The notes: generated from the sequence alone by a model not told the origin. A stretch of 64,000 nt of DNA from Allosphingosinicella sp042666435 (GCF_042666435.1 NZ_JBHTDC010000002.1:806001-870000); one strand, 5' to 3'; positions 48,858 to 59,733 are shown, counted from the first letter of the stretch. Made by a program: numbers and translations.

Positions 48858-49343
48858 TCAGGCAGGGCTGTTGGTGCATTTGCAATAAGCCGAGCCGCGC
48901 GGCGAGCAGACGTTCTCCACCTTTGTACATTCGCCTGCGACGTGACCCTTGGACCGGCAATAATCGTCGCAATCATAGGGCACGTCGTCGGCGGCGATGT
49001 GGCAAGCGGTGTTGGTCCACTCGAACAGAGTGTTCCCCATGCATATGTCGCCGGAGGAATTGAACCTGTCGACGCTGCATTGCGCATCGCGATAGGCGAC
49101 ATGGCAGCCGGGTTTTCCAGGATCGTCGCCACCGTCCTCCGTGTCGCGATAGGAGCCGGCGGCGCGGCACAAGGACGTCTTGGCCAGCGCGCCGGAATGG
49201 CAGTCGATATTGCTTTGCCTCGCCTCCTGTCGCGCGCCTTGGGCCGAGGCAGCGGGTTGCGCGGAGGGGCCGGCGCAAGCGGCGAGCGCGAAAGTGGAAA
49301 CGAAAACGCAAAACCACGCGAACCAGGGATTTGGACGAGCCAT
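48858..49343 (-). CDS. Cysteine-rich lipoprotein with a defensin-like C-terminal cysteine pattern
   Basis: 161 residues; AGGAGG lies 5 bp before the ATG. The signal peptide ends in the lipobox ALAAC. The mature chain has 12 further cysteines. The last seven follow C-x10-C-x3-C-x9-C-x6-C-x7-C-x-C, with GEC before the fourth of the usual six. That is the CxxxC, GxC and CxC signature of CS-alpha-beta (defensin) folds plus one extra cysteine. The upstream half holds five more cysteines in CHxA-type segments and no known domain. The gene stands alone on the minus strand next to the PEP-CTERM operon. Function unknown; it could equally be an unrelated disulfide-rich lipoprotein. Confidence 0.7.
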   Translation of the reverse strand: MARPNPWFAWFCVFVSTFALAACAGPSAQPAASAQGARQEARQSNIDCHSGALAKTSLCRAAGSYRDTEDGGDDPGKPGCHVAYRDAQCSVDRFNSSGDICMGNTLFEWTNTACHIAADDVPYDCDDYCRSKGHVAGECTKVENVCSPRGSAYCKCTNSPA

Positions 49344-49427
49344 GGCGTCCTCCTTGCCTGAAGGAGCGGGTCCGCATTGCCTAGCAGAAGCGCGTCATCG
49401 CGGCGAGGCCCGACGCGGCCGTGACGG

Positions 49428-51272
<1,845 letters not shown>

Positions 51273-51395
51273 GGCGGGGGGAACTAGCCGCTTTCGGGCA
51301 GGATCAAAACCCGCAAATCGGCGCGCATATCGGCCGTGGCTCTCCTCAGTCGTCGCCCAGGCCGGAGACGCGGCCGAGGCCGTGAACGCCGGTCG

Positions 51396-52346
51396 TCAGG
51401 CCTTGCCCGCATAGCGATCCGTCGCGCGGATCAGCTCATCGAGAATGCCCGGCTCCGAATAAGCATGGCCCGCGCCTTCGACGAGGCGGAAGTCGGCCTG
51501 GGGCCAGGCCAGATGGAGGCGCCAGGCGAAACGCGGCGCGCAGGGCATGTCGTAGCGGCCGTGGACGATGGTGCCGGGAATGGCGGCGAGGCGGCCGGCG
51601 TCGCGGATCAGCTGGTCGGGCTCCAGCCAGGCGCCGTGCATGAAATAATGGGTCTCGATGCGGGCGAAGGCGAGCGCGAAATCGGGATCGTCATGCTGCT
51701 CCGTGAGCTTCGCATCGGGGAGCAGGGTGATCGTTTCCCCTTCGTAGAGGCTCCAGGCGCGGGCGGCCGCGAGTTGCACCTCGCGGTCGTCCCCGGTCAG
51801 GCGGCGGTGATAGGCGGCGAGGATGTCGCCGCGCTCCGAATCCGGGATCGGCGAGACCAGCTTGTCCCATTTGTCGGGAAACATCTCCGACACGCCGAAC
51901 CGGTAATACCAGTCGAGTTCCGCTTTGGTGCAGGTATAGATGCCGCGCACGACCAGCTCGGTCACCCGCTCCGGATGCGTCTCGGCATAAGCGAGCGCCA
52001 GGGTCGATCCCCAGGAACCGCCGAACACCAGCCACTTCTCCACGCCCGTCAGCTCGCGAAGCCGCTCGATGTCGGCGACCAGATGCCAGGTCGTGTTCGC
52101 CTCCAGGCTCGCATAAGGCGTGGATTTCCCGCAACCGCGCTGATCGAACAGCAATATGTCGTAGAGCGCCGGATCGAACTGCCGCCGATGCTCCGGGGAA
52201 ATGCCGCCGCCTGGCCCGCCATGCAGGAACACCGCCGGTTTCGCCCCCTTCGTCCCGCACCGCTCGTAGCGGATCGTATGTCCGTCGCCGACGTCGAGCA
52301 TCCCGCTCTCATAAGGTTCGATCGGAGGATAGAGGGTGCGCAGCAT
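51396..52346 (-). CDS. pip: Proline iminopeptidase
   Basis: 316 residues, alpha/beta hydrolase of family S33. The nucleophile is Ser111 in VFGGSWGSTLALAY. The oxyanion region is LHGGPGGGISP and the FDQRGCGKS segment is conserved. The remaining triad residues are in VHGRYDMPCAP (Asp) and EGAGHAYSEPG (His). It removes N-terminal proline from peptides in the cytoplasm. The length is usual for the family. It lies between two ABC-F genes. Confidence 0.95.
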   Translation of the reverse strand: MLRTLYPPIEPYESGMLDVGDGHTIRYERCGTKGAKPAVFLHGGPGGGISPEHRRQFDPALYDILLFDQRGCGKSTPYASLEANTTWHLVADIERLRELTGVEKWLVFGGSWGSTLALAYAETHPERVTELVVRGIYTCTKAELDWYYRFGVSEMFPDKWDKLVSPIPDSERGDILAAYHRRLTGDDREVQLAAARAWSLYEGETITLLPDAKLTEQHDDPDFALAFARIETHYFMHGAWLEPDQLIRDAGRLAAIPGTIVHGRYDMPCAPRFAWRLHLAWPQADFRLVEGAGHAYSEPGILDELIRATDRYAGKA

Positions 52347-52421
52347 CGGAGCGTTCCTTGTTGAATTGCCCCTCTTAAGGCCGCGGCTCCCCGTCCGAAA
52401 CCCTCCTGACAACCCAGCCCC

Positions 52422-52436
52422 GCCCCTGTAAGGGGC
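52422..52436 (+). promoter_or_regulatory. Tight hairpin covering the ribosome site of the ABC-F gene
   Basis: GCCCCT-GTA-AGGGGC is a 6-bp GC-rich hairpin with a 3-nt loop. Its right arm is the Shine-Dalgarno sequence AGGGG, 5 bp before the ATG at 52441. If formed in the mRNA it would block ribosome binding, so translation could depend on unfolding. Confidence 0.45.
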
Positions 52437-52440
52437 CGCC

Positions 52441-54321
52441 ATGCTTTCCCTCAACGCCATCACGGTCCGCCTCGGCGGGCGCACCATCCTCGACCGCGCG
52501 ACGGCGACTCTGCCGCCGGGCAGCCGCGTCGGGCTGATCGGGCGGAACGGGGCCGGCAAATCGACCCTGATGCGGGTCGTCGCCGGGATGCTCGAGCCGG
52601 ACGAGGGCGGTGCCGAGATGCCGCGGGCGGCGCGGATGGGTTATATCGCGCAGGAGACGCCGTCCGGCCCCGGCACGCCGTTCGAGACCGTGCTCGCCGC
52701 CGACACCGAGCGCGCGCGGCTGCTTCACGATGCCGAGACCAGTTCCGACCCCCACCGCCTCGCCGAGATACACGAGCGGCTGAACGCGATCGGCGCCCAT
52801 GCGGCGCCGGCCCGCGCCGCGCGCATCCTCGTCGGCCTCGGCTTCGACGAGGAGATGCAGCAACAGCCGCTCGACAGCTTCTCCGGCGGCTGGCGGATGC
52901 GGGTCGCGCTCGCCGCCTTGCTCTTTTCGGGGCCTGACCTTCTGTTGCTCGACGAGCCCTCGAACCATCTCGACCTCGAGGCGACGATGTGGCTGGAGAA
53001 TTTCCTCAAGAGCTACCGCGCCACGATGCTCATCGTCAGCCACGAGCGCGACTTGCTCAACAACGTCGTCGACCACATCCTCCACCTGAAGCAGGGCAAG
53101 CTCACCCTCTATCCGGGCGGCTACGACGCGTTCGAGAAACAATATGCCGAGCGGCTCGCCCAGCTCGAATCGGCGCGCGCCAGCCAGGCCACGCAGCGCG
53201 CCAAGCTGCAGGATTATATCGCCCGCAACTCCGCCCGCGCCTCGACCGCCAAGCAGGCCCAGTCGCGCGCCAAGGCGCTGGCGCGGATGGCGCCGATCGC
53301 CGCGGTCGCCGAGGATCCAAGCCTGAGCTTCGATTTCCCCAGTCCGGCCGAGCTGAAGCCGCCTCTGGTCACGCTCGACATGGCCGCGGTTGGCTACGCG
53401 CCCGGAAAGCCGGTCCTGTCGCGGGTCAGCCTCAGGCTCGATCCCGACGACCGCATGGCCCTGCTCGGGCGCAACGGCAACGGCAAGACCACGCTCGCCC
53501 GCCTGCTCGCCGCCCAATTGCCGGCGATGGAAGGCGAGATGAACGCCTCGGGCAAGCTCCGGGTCGGCTATTTCACCCAATATCAGGTGGAGGAGCTCGA
53601 CGCGGGCGACACGCCGCTGGAGCATATGGGCCGGCTGATGAAGGGCGCGACCCCGGCGGCGGTGCGCGGCCAGCTCGGCCGGTTCGGCTTTTCGGGGCCG
53701 ATGGCGACGCAGAAGGTGGGCAAGATGTCCGGCGGCGAGAAAGCGCGGCTGGCGCTGGCGCTCATCACCCGCGACGCGCCGCATCTGCTGATCCTCGACG
53801 AGCCGACCAACCATCTCGACGTCGATGCCCGCGAGGCCCTGGTCCAGGCGCTCAACGATTATGGCGGCGCGGTGGTGGTGGTCAGCCACGACCGCCACAT
53901 GCTGGCGCTCACCGCCGACCGGCTGGTGCTGGTCGATGGCGGCACCGCGAAGGAATTTTCCGGCAGCCTCGACGATTATACCGACCTCATCCTCGGCAGG
54001 ACCGGCGACGGCGCGGCCGCCAAGGAAGCGCCGAAGCGCAACCGCAAGGACGAGCGCCGGGCGATGGCGCAAGCGCGCGAGCAGAGCCAGTCGCTCCGCA
54101 AGTCCGCCAAGGCGGCCGAGGCGGACATCGCGCGGCTGGAGGCGCGCAAGAGCGAGATCGAGCGCGCGATGTTCGACCCCGGCTCCGCAACCCCCGCCGA
54201 CGCGGAACGGCCGATGAGCGCTTTGATGCGTCTGCTCGCCGAAATCAGCGCCGACCTCGCCGGCGCCGAGGCGCGCTGGCTCGAAGCCTCCGAAGCTGTC
54301 GAGAAGGCGGAAGCGGCCTAG
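52441..54321 (+). CDS. ABC-F family ATPase (YheS-like)
   Basis: 626 residues with two ABC cassettes. The first has GRNGAGKS, FSGGWRMRVALAALL and LLLDEPSNHLDLEATMWLE. The second has GRNGNGKTT, MSGGEKARLALALI and LILDEPTNHLDVDAREALV. The inter-domain linker (about residues 225-300) is a charged helical pair that in ABC-F proteins enters the ribosome E site. A C-terminal coiled coil is rich in Lys, Glu and Arg. It is likely a translation factor rather than a transporter. Two different ABC-F proteins are thus encoded 1.2 kb apart. Confidence 0.92.
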   Translation: MLSLNAITVRLGGRTILDRATATLPPGSRVGLIGRNGAGKSTLMRVVAGMLEPDEGGAEMPRAARMGYIAQETPSGPGTPFETVLAADTERARLLHDAETSSDPHRLAEIHERLNAIGAHAAPARAARILVGLGFDEEMQQQPLDSFSGGWRMRVALAALLFSGPDLLLLDEPSNHLDLEATMWLENFLKSYRATMLIVSHERDLLNNVVDHILHLKQGKLTLYPGGYDAFEKQYAERLAQLESARASQATQRAKLQDYIARNSARASTAKQAQSRAKALARMAPIAAVAEDPSLSFDFPSPAELKPPLVTLDMAAVGYAPGKPVLSRVSLRLDPDDRMALLGRNGNGKTTLARLLAAQLPAMEGEMNASGKLRVGYFTQYQVEELDAGDTPLEHMGRLMKGATPAAVRGQLGRFGFSGPMATQKVGKMSGGEKARLALALITRDAPHLLILDEPTNHLDVDAREALVQALNDYGGAVVVVSHDRHMLALTADRLVLVDGGTAKEFSGSLDDYTDLILGRTGDGAAAKEAPKRNRKDERRAMAQAREQSQSLRKSAKAAEADIARLEARKSEIERAMFDPGSATPADAERPMSALMRLLAEISADLAGAEARWLEASEAVEKAEAA

Positions 54322-54325
54322 CCGA

Positions 54326-54685
54326 TTACTCCGCTTCGGCCGAGGTGCTACCCGTCTCGTGGTCGTAGCGGAGCGAGACGATCGAGATCTCGCACAGGTT
54401 CACGCCCTGCCATGCCGCGGTTTCGCCATCGTCATAGGTGACCTTGATGTCCCAGAGGCAGCTTTCCTCGTCGCTGTCGAAACGCACCCGGGTGCGCTCT
54501 CCGTCCTCCAGGATTTCCGAGCCGAGCACATCCTCCTCCCAGACATCCTTGGTCGAAGCCGCGACGTGGAGCTGTTTGATCGTATAGCCGGTATTGTTGA
54601 GGATCACGAAATCCTGCGTCCCCGCGCTGGCCGGCGATGCGAACGAGGCGGCCAAGATGGCGGCGGCCAGAATGTGCGTCTTCAT
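54326..54685 (-). CDS. Small secreted beta-rich protein
   Basis: 119 residues from ATG 54685, which gives a signal peptide (HILAAAILAASFASPASA). The mature protein begins DFVILNNTGYTIKQLHVAAS and continues with short strands, an acidic patch and two cysteines (ESCLWDI, VNLCEIS) that may form a disulfide. This NNTGYTI-type domain recurs in secreted alphaproteobacterial proteins but has no known activity. Its stop faces the ABC-F stop 4 bp away. Confidence 0.75.
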   Translation of the reverse strand: MKTHILAAAILAASFASPASAGTQDFVILNNTGYTIKQLHVAASTKDVWEEDVLGSEILEDGERTRVRFDSDEESCLWDIKVTYDDGETAAWQGVNLCEISIVSLRYDHETGSTSAEAE

Positions 54686-54784
54686 GAACTTCTCCCCCAG
54701 GAATTTGCGCGTTGATGGCGCGGAATTGGGCGGCAGGCAAGGGGGCTGATCGCGGGCGCGACTCCTTTGGCCGGACACCGCGCG

Positions 54785-55441
54785 CTAAAGGCAACCCTCG
54801 ACATATTGGATCGCGGGTCCGCCGGCGTGGACGGCTTCGACGGCGCCGCCTTGATCCACTTCGTAGCGAAGACCGCGCGCGCCGGGCGAGCGGACATGGG
54901 GTTGCTCGCCGCCGCCGCTCGCCCAAACGGTGAGGTAGGCGGCCGGAGCCTCCTGATATTCGTGCGCGCTCGCCTTCAGCACGTCGCCATAGGCCGTTTC
55001 GACCGCCGCGGCGGAGTCGCCGGGGCCGAAGCCGCGGTCCGTCTTCACCTCGGTCGGGGCGGAGAGGGAGATGCGGGCGAGGCGGCCGTCCTCGATCATC
55101 ACCATCAGCCCCTCGGGCGCGCGCGCCGGATGGAAGATGTCGCACGATTCCGGCTCCGGCCCGCCGACCGCCTCCGGATCGGAATCGGGTCCGGCGGCGG
55201 CGACGACCTCGGCCAGCGTCATGCCGATGCGGAGCGGACCCCACCCCTCGGCGGTGAGCGGCGTAATTCCGGGCGCGGGCTCGGCCAACGGCGGTGGGAC
55301 GATTGCGTTCTTCGCTGTTTCGATGGCTATCACGGCATTCGGCGCCTGGCGTGCGGCAGGATCGGCAGGCTCGTCCCGCTCCGGCGAGCAAGACAATAGA
55401 GCCGTCGTCGCGACGAACAGCCAAAGCCTGTTCGATTCCAT
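54785..55441 (-). CDS. Lipoprotein of unknown function
   Basis: 218 residues. The signal peptide ends in the lipobox LLSC. The mature part has a proline-rich linker and a domain starting GWGPLRIGMTLAEVVAAAG, then SCDIFHPARAPEGLMVMIED. This GxLRIGMT pattern is shared with small exported proteins of unknown role. It follows the amidohydrolase gene by 3 bp, so the two are co-transcribed. Confidence 0.75.
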   Translation of the reverse strand: MESNRLWLFVATTALLSCSPERDEPADPAARQAPNAVIAIETAKNAIVPPPLAEPAPGITPLTAEGWGPLRIGMTLAEVVAAAGPDSDPEAVGGPEPESCDIFHPARAPEGLMVMIEDGRLARISLSAPTEVKTDRGFGPGDSAAAVETAYGDVLKASAHEYQEAPAAYLTVWASGGGEQPHVRSPGARGLRYEVDQGGAVEAVHAGGPAIQYVEGCL

Positions 55442-55444
55442 CCG

Positions 55445-57028
55445 CTATTTGCCCTCCTGCGCCTCCACCATCGCCGCCACGTCCGCCAGCAGCTGCTGGG
55501 CGTCGTAGACGATGCCGTCCTTAATGGTCCAGCGGACGCCGCCGACGCGTTCGACCTGGCCGTTCTCGTCCAGTCGCTCGAAGCCGGTGCCGTAGAGCGT
55601 CTTGAAATTGTGCAAGGGGTTTTCGGGCACGATGACGAGGTCGGCCAACATGCCTTCCTTGACCATGCCGATCGGCGCCTCGACGCCCTTGGGGCGGTAG
55701 AGCTCATAGGCGCCGTTGCGGGTCGCGGCGACGATCGTCTCCAGCGGCGTGAAGCCCGCTTCCTGGAGCATCTCCAGCTCCTGGATGTAGGGGAAGCCCC
55801 AGCTCTGGTAGATATAGCCCGGATCGGAGCCGACAGTGACGATGCCGCCCATATTCTTATAATCGTTCATCAGCCGCATATAGGGGCCATAGAAGCGCCG
55901 CCAGGCGATCTCCTTTTCGGTCGTCCAATCGTACCAATAGCTGCCGTGGTTGACGCGGCTGGGCGCGAAGAAGGCGGTGAGCGAGGGCAGGGTGTATTTG
56001 TCGTGCCAGTCGGCATTGCGCGCCCGCATCAGGTCGCGGCCGGCGGAGTAGATGTTCAAGGTCGGATTGAAGATGACCCCGTTTTCGAGCTGCGATTCCA
56101 GATAGGCCTGCCATTCGGCGCTGCCCGGTTCGACGATCTGATCGGCCAGCGTCGCGATCTCGTAGAAGCGGTCCTGCTCGTTGAACATATTATAATCGGC
56201 CGGATATTTGGGCAGCCGCCCGTCCTTCAGCAGGCTTTCGAAATGGCCGTAGAAATGCGTGACGGTGTCGAGGCCGAGTTCGCCGGCGACGCGGGCATTG
56301 ACGTCGGCGACGCCGCCTTGGCCGAGATGGGCGATGGTGCCGAGCCCGTGTTTCTCCGCCTCGCCGATCGCCGCCGCGGTGACGGCGCGCGAATTGGAGT
56401 TGAAGAATTTGACGCCGTCATAGCCTTGGGCCGCGGCCCAGCGCACCCAGGCGCGGACCTTTTCCGGCGTATCGACGGCGCCGCCGCCCCATTCGGAGCC
56501 CGGCACGATATAGGCGAAGAGGCGCGGCGCGACGATGGCGTTCTCGGCGCTCCTTCTCTTGTCGGCGAGCGCGACGGGGCCGTCCTGCATCGGCACGCCG
56601 CGCACCGTGGTGACGCCGTGCGCCAGCCAGAGCTTGTAGCCGTAGCTCGGCTGCGGCGCCTTGCCAGGATCGCCATTATGGGCGTGGGTGTCGATGAAGC
56701 CCGGCAGGACATACATGCCGGTGGCGTCGATCTCATGGGTGAAATCGCGCGGCTCACGATCCGCCTCCATCGGCAATCCGGGCGTGCCGGCGCCGCGTAT
56801 CTCCGCGATCCGGTTGCCTTCGACGACGATGTCGACGGGTCCCATCGCCGGCGCGCCGCTGCCGTCGATCAGGGTGGCGCCGCGGATGACGAGCTTCTGG
56901 AAAGGGCCGGTCCCCTCGTCCGCGCCGCGCGCCGGCACCGGCTCCATCTCGGCGGCGGCAAGAGGCGCCGGCGCCCACGCCATCGCGGCCGCGAGAGCCA
57001 TCGCCTTGAAACCCCATCCACGCATCAC
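55445..57028 (-). CDS. Exported amidohydrolase-family enzyme
   Basis: 527 residues with a signal peptide (FKAMALAAAMAWAPAPLAAA). The metal-dependent hydrolase barrel shows GFIDTHAHNGDP with the HxH ligands at 115-117. Later histidines are in IAHLGQGG and THFYGHFE and an aspartate in VTVGSDPGYIYQ. The beta-sandwich entry ATLIDGSGAPAMGPVDIVVE is typical. It hydrolyses amide or related bonds in the periplasm; the substrate is unknown (imidazolonepropionase- and prolidase-like members share this form). Operonic with the lipoprotein downstream. Confidence 0.88.
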   Translation of the reverse strand: MMRGWGFKAMALAAAMAWAPAPLAAAEMEPVPARGADEGTGPFQKLVIRGATLIDGSGAPAMGPVDIVVEGNRIAEIRGAGTPGLPMEADREPRDFTHEIDATGMYVLPGFIDTHAHNGDPGKAPQPSYGYKLWLAHGVTTVRGVPMQDGPVALADKRRSAENAIVAPRLFAYIVPGSEWGGGAVDTPEKVRAWVRWAAAQGYDGVKFFNSNSRAVTAAAIGEAEKHGLGTIAHLGQGGVADVNARVAGELGLDTVTHFYGHFESLLKDGRLPKYPADYNMFNEQDRFYEIATLADQIVEPGSAEWQAYLESQLENGVIFNPTLNIYSAGRDLMRARNADWHDKYTLPSLTAFFAPSRVNHGSYWYDWTTEKEIAWRRFYGPYMRLMNDYKNMGGIVTVGSDPGYIYQSWGFPYIQELEMLQEAGFTPLETIVAATRNGAYELYRPKGVEAPIGMVKEGMLADLVIVPENPLHNFKTLYGTGFERLDENGQVERVGGVRWTIKDGIVYDAQQLLADVAAMVEAQEGK

Positions 57029-57159
57029 TCTATTCCCCCTGATTTCAACAGCCTGGCCGCGCCGTGCCGAAGCTTAAGCTACGCCTTCCAAGGCATTCAT
57101 GGCTTATTCAATGGCCACTGGCTATTCCGCTTCTCGATCGAACGATAGATGTGGAGCCG

Positions 57160-57477
57160 ATGGTCAAGCATATTCCCCTCCTGATGGCTGTTGCCGCGCT
57201 CGGCGTGACCTCGCTCGCGCCGGCGGCCGACGCGCGTCCGCGTCGCGACCACCGGGAGCAGGACGCCGCCTACAAGGCGCGCCAGCAGGGCCGCATCATG
57301 TCGCTTCGCACCATCGAATCGCGGATCATGCCGCGTATGCGCGGCGCCGAATATCTCGGCCCCGAACTCGATGCCGGCTCCGGCACCTATCGCCTGAAGT
57401 TCATGCGCGGCGGCCGGGTGATCTGGATCGATGTCGATGCGCGCACCGGCCGCGTCCTCGGCCGGTCCGGCCACTAG
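57160..57477 (+). CDS. Small PepSY-like secreted protein
   Basis: 105 residues from ATG 57160 with a signal peptide (LLMAVAALGVTSLAPAADA). The C-terminal half (YLGPELDAGSGTYRLKFMRG, VIWIDVDARTGRVLG) has the YRLKF/VDARTGRV pattern of PepSY domains, which often act as periplasmic inhibitors or modulators. It lies directly upstream of a two-component system on the same strand, a frequent arrangement in which the PepSY protein may feed the sensor. Confidence 0.8.
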   Translation: MVKHIPLLMAVAALGVTSLAPAADARPRRDHREQDAAYKARQQGRIMSLRTIESRIMPRMRGAEYLGPELDAGSGTYRLKFMRGGRVIWIDVDARTGRVLGRSGH

Positions 57478-57574
57478 CTGCGCTCGCGCGCTCATCCCCG
57501 GTACAGGAAACCATTGGCAATCGCACCGGTTGGGCGGATAGACTGACCGCGACGAACAGCCAGAGGGGATAAAG

Positions 57575-58240
57575 ATGCGGGTTCTCATCGTCGAGGACGA
57601 ACCGAACCTGGGGCGCCAGCTCCGCGCCACACTCGAAGGCGCGGGCTACGCGATCGACCTCGCCACCGACGGCGAGGACGGCCATTATCTCGGCTCCACC
57701 GAAAGCTACGACGCGATCATCCTCGATCTGGGGCTTCCGGAGATTGACGGCCTGACCGTGCTCGACCGCTGGCGCAAGGAAGGGATCAAGATACCGGTCC
57801 TCGTCCTCACCGCGCGCGACAGCTGGTCGGACAAGGTGGCGGGGCTCGACGCCGGCGCCGACGATTATCTCGCCAAGCCCTTCCAGACCGAGGAATTGAT
57901 CGCGCGGCTGCGCGCCCTCATCCGCCGTGCGTCTGGCAATGTCAGCTCCGAGCTCATCGCCGGCGACGTCCGTCTCGACACCCGGTCGGGCAAGGTCACT
58001 TTGGCCGGCGAGCCGGTCAAGCTCACCGCGCAGGAATATAAATTGCTCTCCTATTTGATGCACCACAAGGGCAAGGTCGTCAGCCGCACCGAGCTGATCG
58101 AGCATATTTACGACCAGGATTTCGACCGCGATTCGAACACGATCGAGGTGTTCGTCACGCGCATCCGCAAGAAATTGGGGCCGGATGTCATCACCACCAT
58201 CCGCGGGCTCGGCTATTCGCTGGAAGACCCGAACGGTTGA
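57575..58240 (+). CDS. OmpR/PhoP-type response regulator
   Basis: 221 residues; AGGGGA precedes the ATG. The receiver domain has acidic VEDEP, phospho-acceptor Asp51 (ILDLGLP) and Lys in DYLAKPF. A C-terminal winged helix (LTAQEYKLLSYLMHHKGKVV, then TIEVFVTRIRKKL) binds DNA. The partner kinase follows 99 bp downstream, and the gap holds a repeat element. Membrane-stress or divalent-cation sensing as in PhoP is possible but not shown. Confidence 0.94.
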   Translation: MRVLIVEDEPNLGRQLRATLEGAGYAIDLATDGEDGHYLGSTESYDAIILDLGLPEIDGLTVLDRWRKEGIKIPVLVLTARDSWSDKVAGLDAGADDYLAKPFQTEELIARLRALIRRASGNVSSELIAGDVRLDTRSGKVTLAGEPVKLTAQEYKLLSYLMHHKGKVVSRTELIEHIYDQDFDRDSNTIEVFVTRIRKKLGPDVITTIRGLGYSLEDPNG

Positions 58241-58253
58241 GGCAAAGAGAGGC

Positions 58254-58337
58254 CGTCATGCTGAACGCGTTTCAGCATCCCGTTTCGAGCTTCGCGGCGG
58301 GCGTAGGATTGGACCCTGAAACAAGTTCAGGGTGACG
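58254..58337. repeat. Paired-palindrome repeat (REPIN-like) between response regulator and kinase
   Basis: An ATGCTGAA...TTCAGCAT palindrome at the left and CCCTGAA...TTCAGGG at the right face each other; the outer 13 bp (CGTCATGCTGAAC and its partner) match at 11 positions. The total is 84 bp. The ends are CGTCAT-like and TGACG, as in the doublets at 37174 and 61442. The element ends 2 bp before the kinase start codon and contains its AGGGTGA ribosome site. Confidence 0.8.
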
Positions 58338-58339
58338 CT

Positions 58340-59716
58340 GTGGCGGTAAAGCTCTCCTCCTTCCTTCCCCGGCCGCGCCGGCGCGGCACCGGGTCGCTCA
58401 CCCGGCGGATGATCGTCGTCGCGGCGATCTGGATCGTCCTGCTGCTCGGCTTCGGCGGCCTCGCGCTCGACCGGGTGCTGGCCAACGCCATCACCCGCAA
58501 TTTCGACGCCCAGCTCGATTACCTGCTGACCGCGCTCATCGCTTCGGCCGAAATCGGGCCGGACGGCGAAGCCTATTTGAACCGTCCGCCCGCCGACCAG
58601 CGCTTTCTCGAACCTTACTCGGGCCTCTATTTCCAGATCAGCGGCCAGGATTTCGACCCGTTCCGCTCGCGCTCGCTGTGGGACCGGGCGCTCCAGGTCC
58701 GTGCCGCCCATCGCGATTTCCAGGTCCACACCTACGACAGCGCCGAATTCGAGGCGGAGAATCTGCGCATCCTCGAACGCGACGTGCGGCTGCCGGGATC
58801 GCCGGTGCGCTGGCGCTTCCAGGTCGCGCAGAGCCGGGCCGCGCTCGACGAGCAGATCGGCGTCCTCAGACAGACCATGGTCCGCTCGTTCGGCGCGCTC
58901 GGCCTCGGGCTGATCGCGATGGCCGCGCTCCAGGCCTTTTACGGCCTCTGGCCGCTGCGCCGCGTGCGCAAGGCGATCGCCGCGATCCGATCCGGCGAGA
59001 AATCGCGCATCGAGGCAAGGTTCCCGCAGGAGATCGCGCCGCTGACGGCCGAGCTGAACGATCTGCTCGCCCATAACGAGATGCAGGCGGAGGAGGCGCG
59101 CCGTCACGCCGGCAACCTCGCCCATGCGCTCAAGACCCCGCTCACCGTCGTCACCAACGCCGCCACCGCGGGCAGCCCCGATCTCGCCGCGACGGTGGTC
59201 CGCGAAGTCACCGTGATGCGCCGCCAGGTCGACCATCACCTCGCCCGCGCCCGCGCCATCGGCCGCAGGTCCAGCGCCCAGGCGCGCGCCCAGGTCTGGC
59301 CGTCGCTGGAGGCGGTCGAGCGCGCCGTCGACCGCCTGTACGAGCATGTCACGATCGACCTCGCCGGCGACAAGGCGGCGTCCGTCCGCGTCGAGCGGCA
59401 GGATCTGGACGAGATGCTCGGCAACCTCATCGAGAATGCCGCCAAATATGGTGGGGGCCGCGTGTTCGTGACGGTAAAGGCGAACCCGGATTGCGTCGAG
59501 ATCGAGGTCGAGGATGACGGCAGGGGCATCCCCGAAGCCGAACGCGCCGGAATCTTCGACCGCGGCGCCCGGCTCGACCTCGAAAAGCCCGGCACCGGCC
59601 TCGGCCTCGCCATCGTCCGCGACGTCGCCGAGATTTATGGCGGCTCGATCGGATTGGAGGAGAGCGAGGATCTGGGCGGCCTGCTGGCGCGGCTCAAGCT
59701 GCCGATCGGCGGGTGA
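58340..59716 (+). CDS. Sensor histidine kinase
   Basis: 458 residues from a GTG directly after the repeat. A membrane helix (IVVAAIWIVLLLGFGGLALD) is followed by a periplasmic sensor of about 150 residues, a second helix near 180-200 and a HAMP-like linker. The phospho-accepting histidine is His262 in AHALKTPLTVV. The ATPase motifs are NLIENAAKYGGG, DDGRGIP and GTGLGLAIV. It pairs with the preceding response regulator. The signal sensed is unknown. Confidence 0.93.
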   Translation: MAVKLSSFLPRPRRRGTGSLTRRMIVVAAIWIVLLLGFGGLALDRVLANAITRNFDAQLDYLLTALIASAEIGPDGEAYLNRPPADQRFLEPYSGLYFQISGQDFDPFRSRSLWDRALQVRAAHRDFQVHTYDSAEFEAENLRILERDVRLPGSPVRWRFQVAQSRAALDEQIGVLRQTMVRSFGALGLGLIAMAALQAFYGLWPLRRVRKAIAAIRSGEKSRIEARFPQEIAPLTAELNDLLAHNEMQAEEARRHAGNLAHALKTPLTVVTNAATAGSPDLAATVVREVTVMRRQVDHHLARARAIGRRSSAQARAQVWPSLEAVERAVDRLYEHVTIDLAGDKAASVRVERQDLDEMLGNLIENAAKYGGGRVFVTVKANPDCVEIEVEDDGRGIPEAERAGIFDRGARLDLEKPGTGLGLAIVRDVAEIYGGSIGLEESEDLGGLLARLKLPIGG

Positions 59717-59733
59717 GCTTGAACGGCGTAAGC

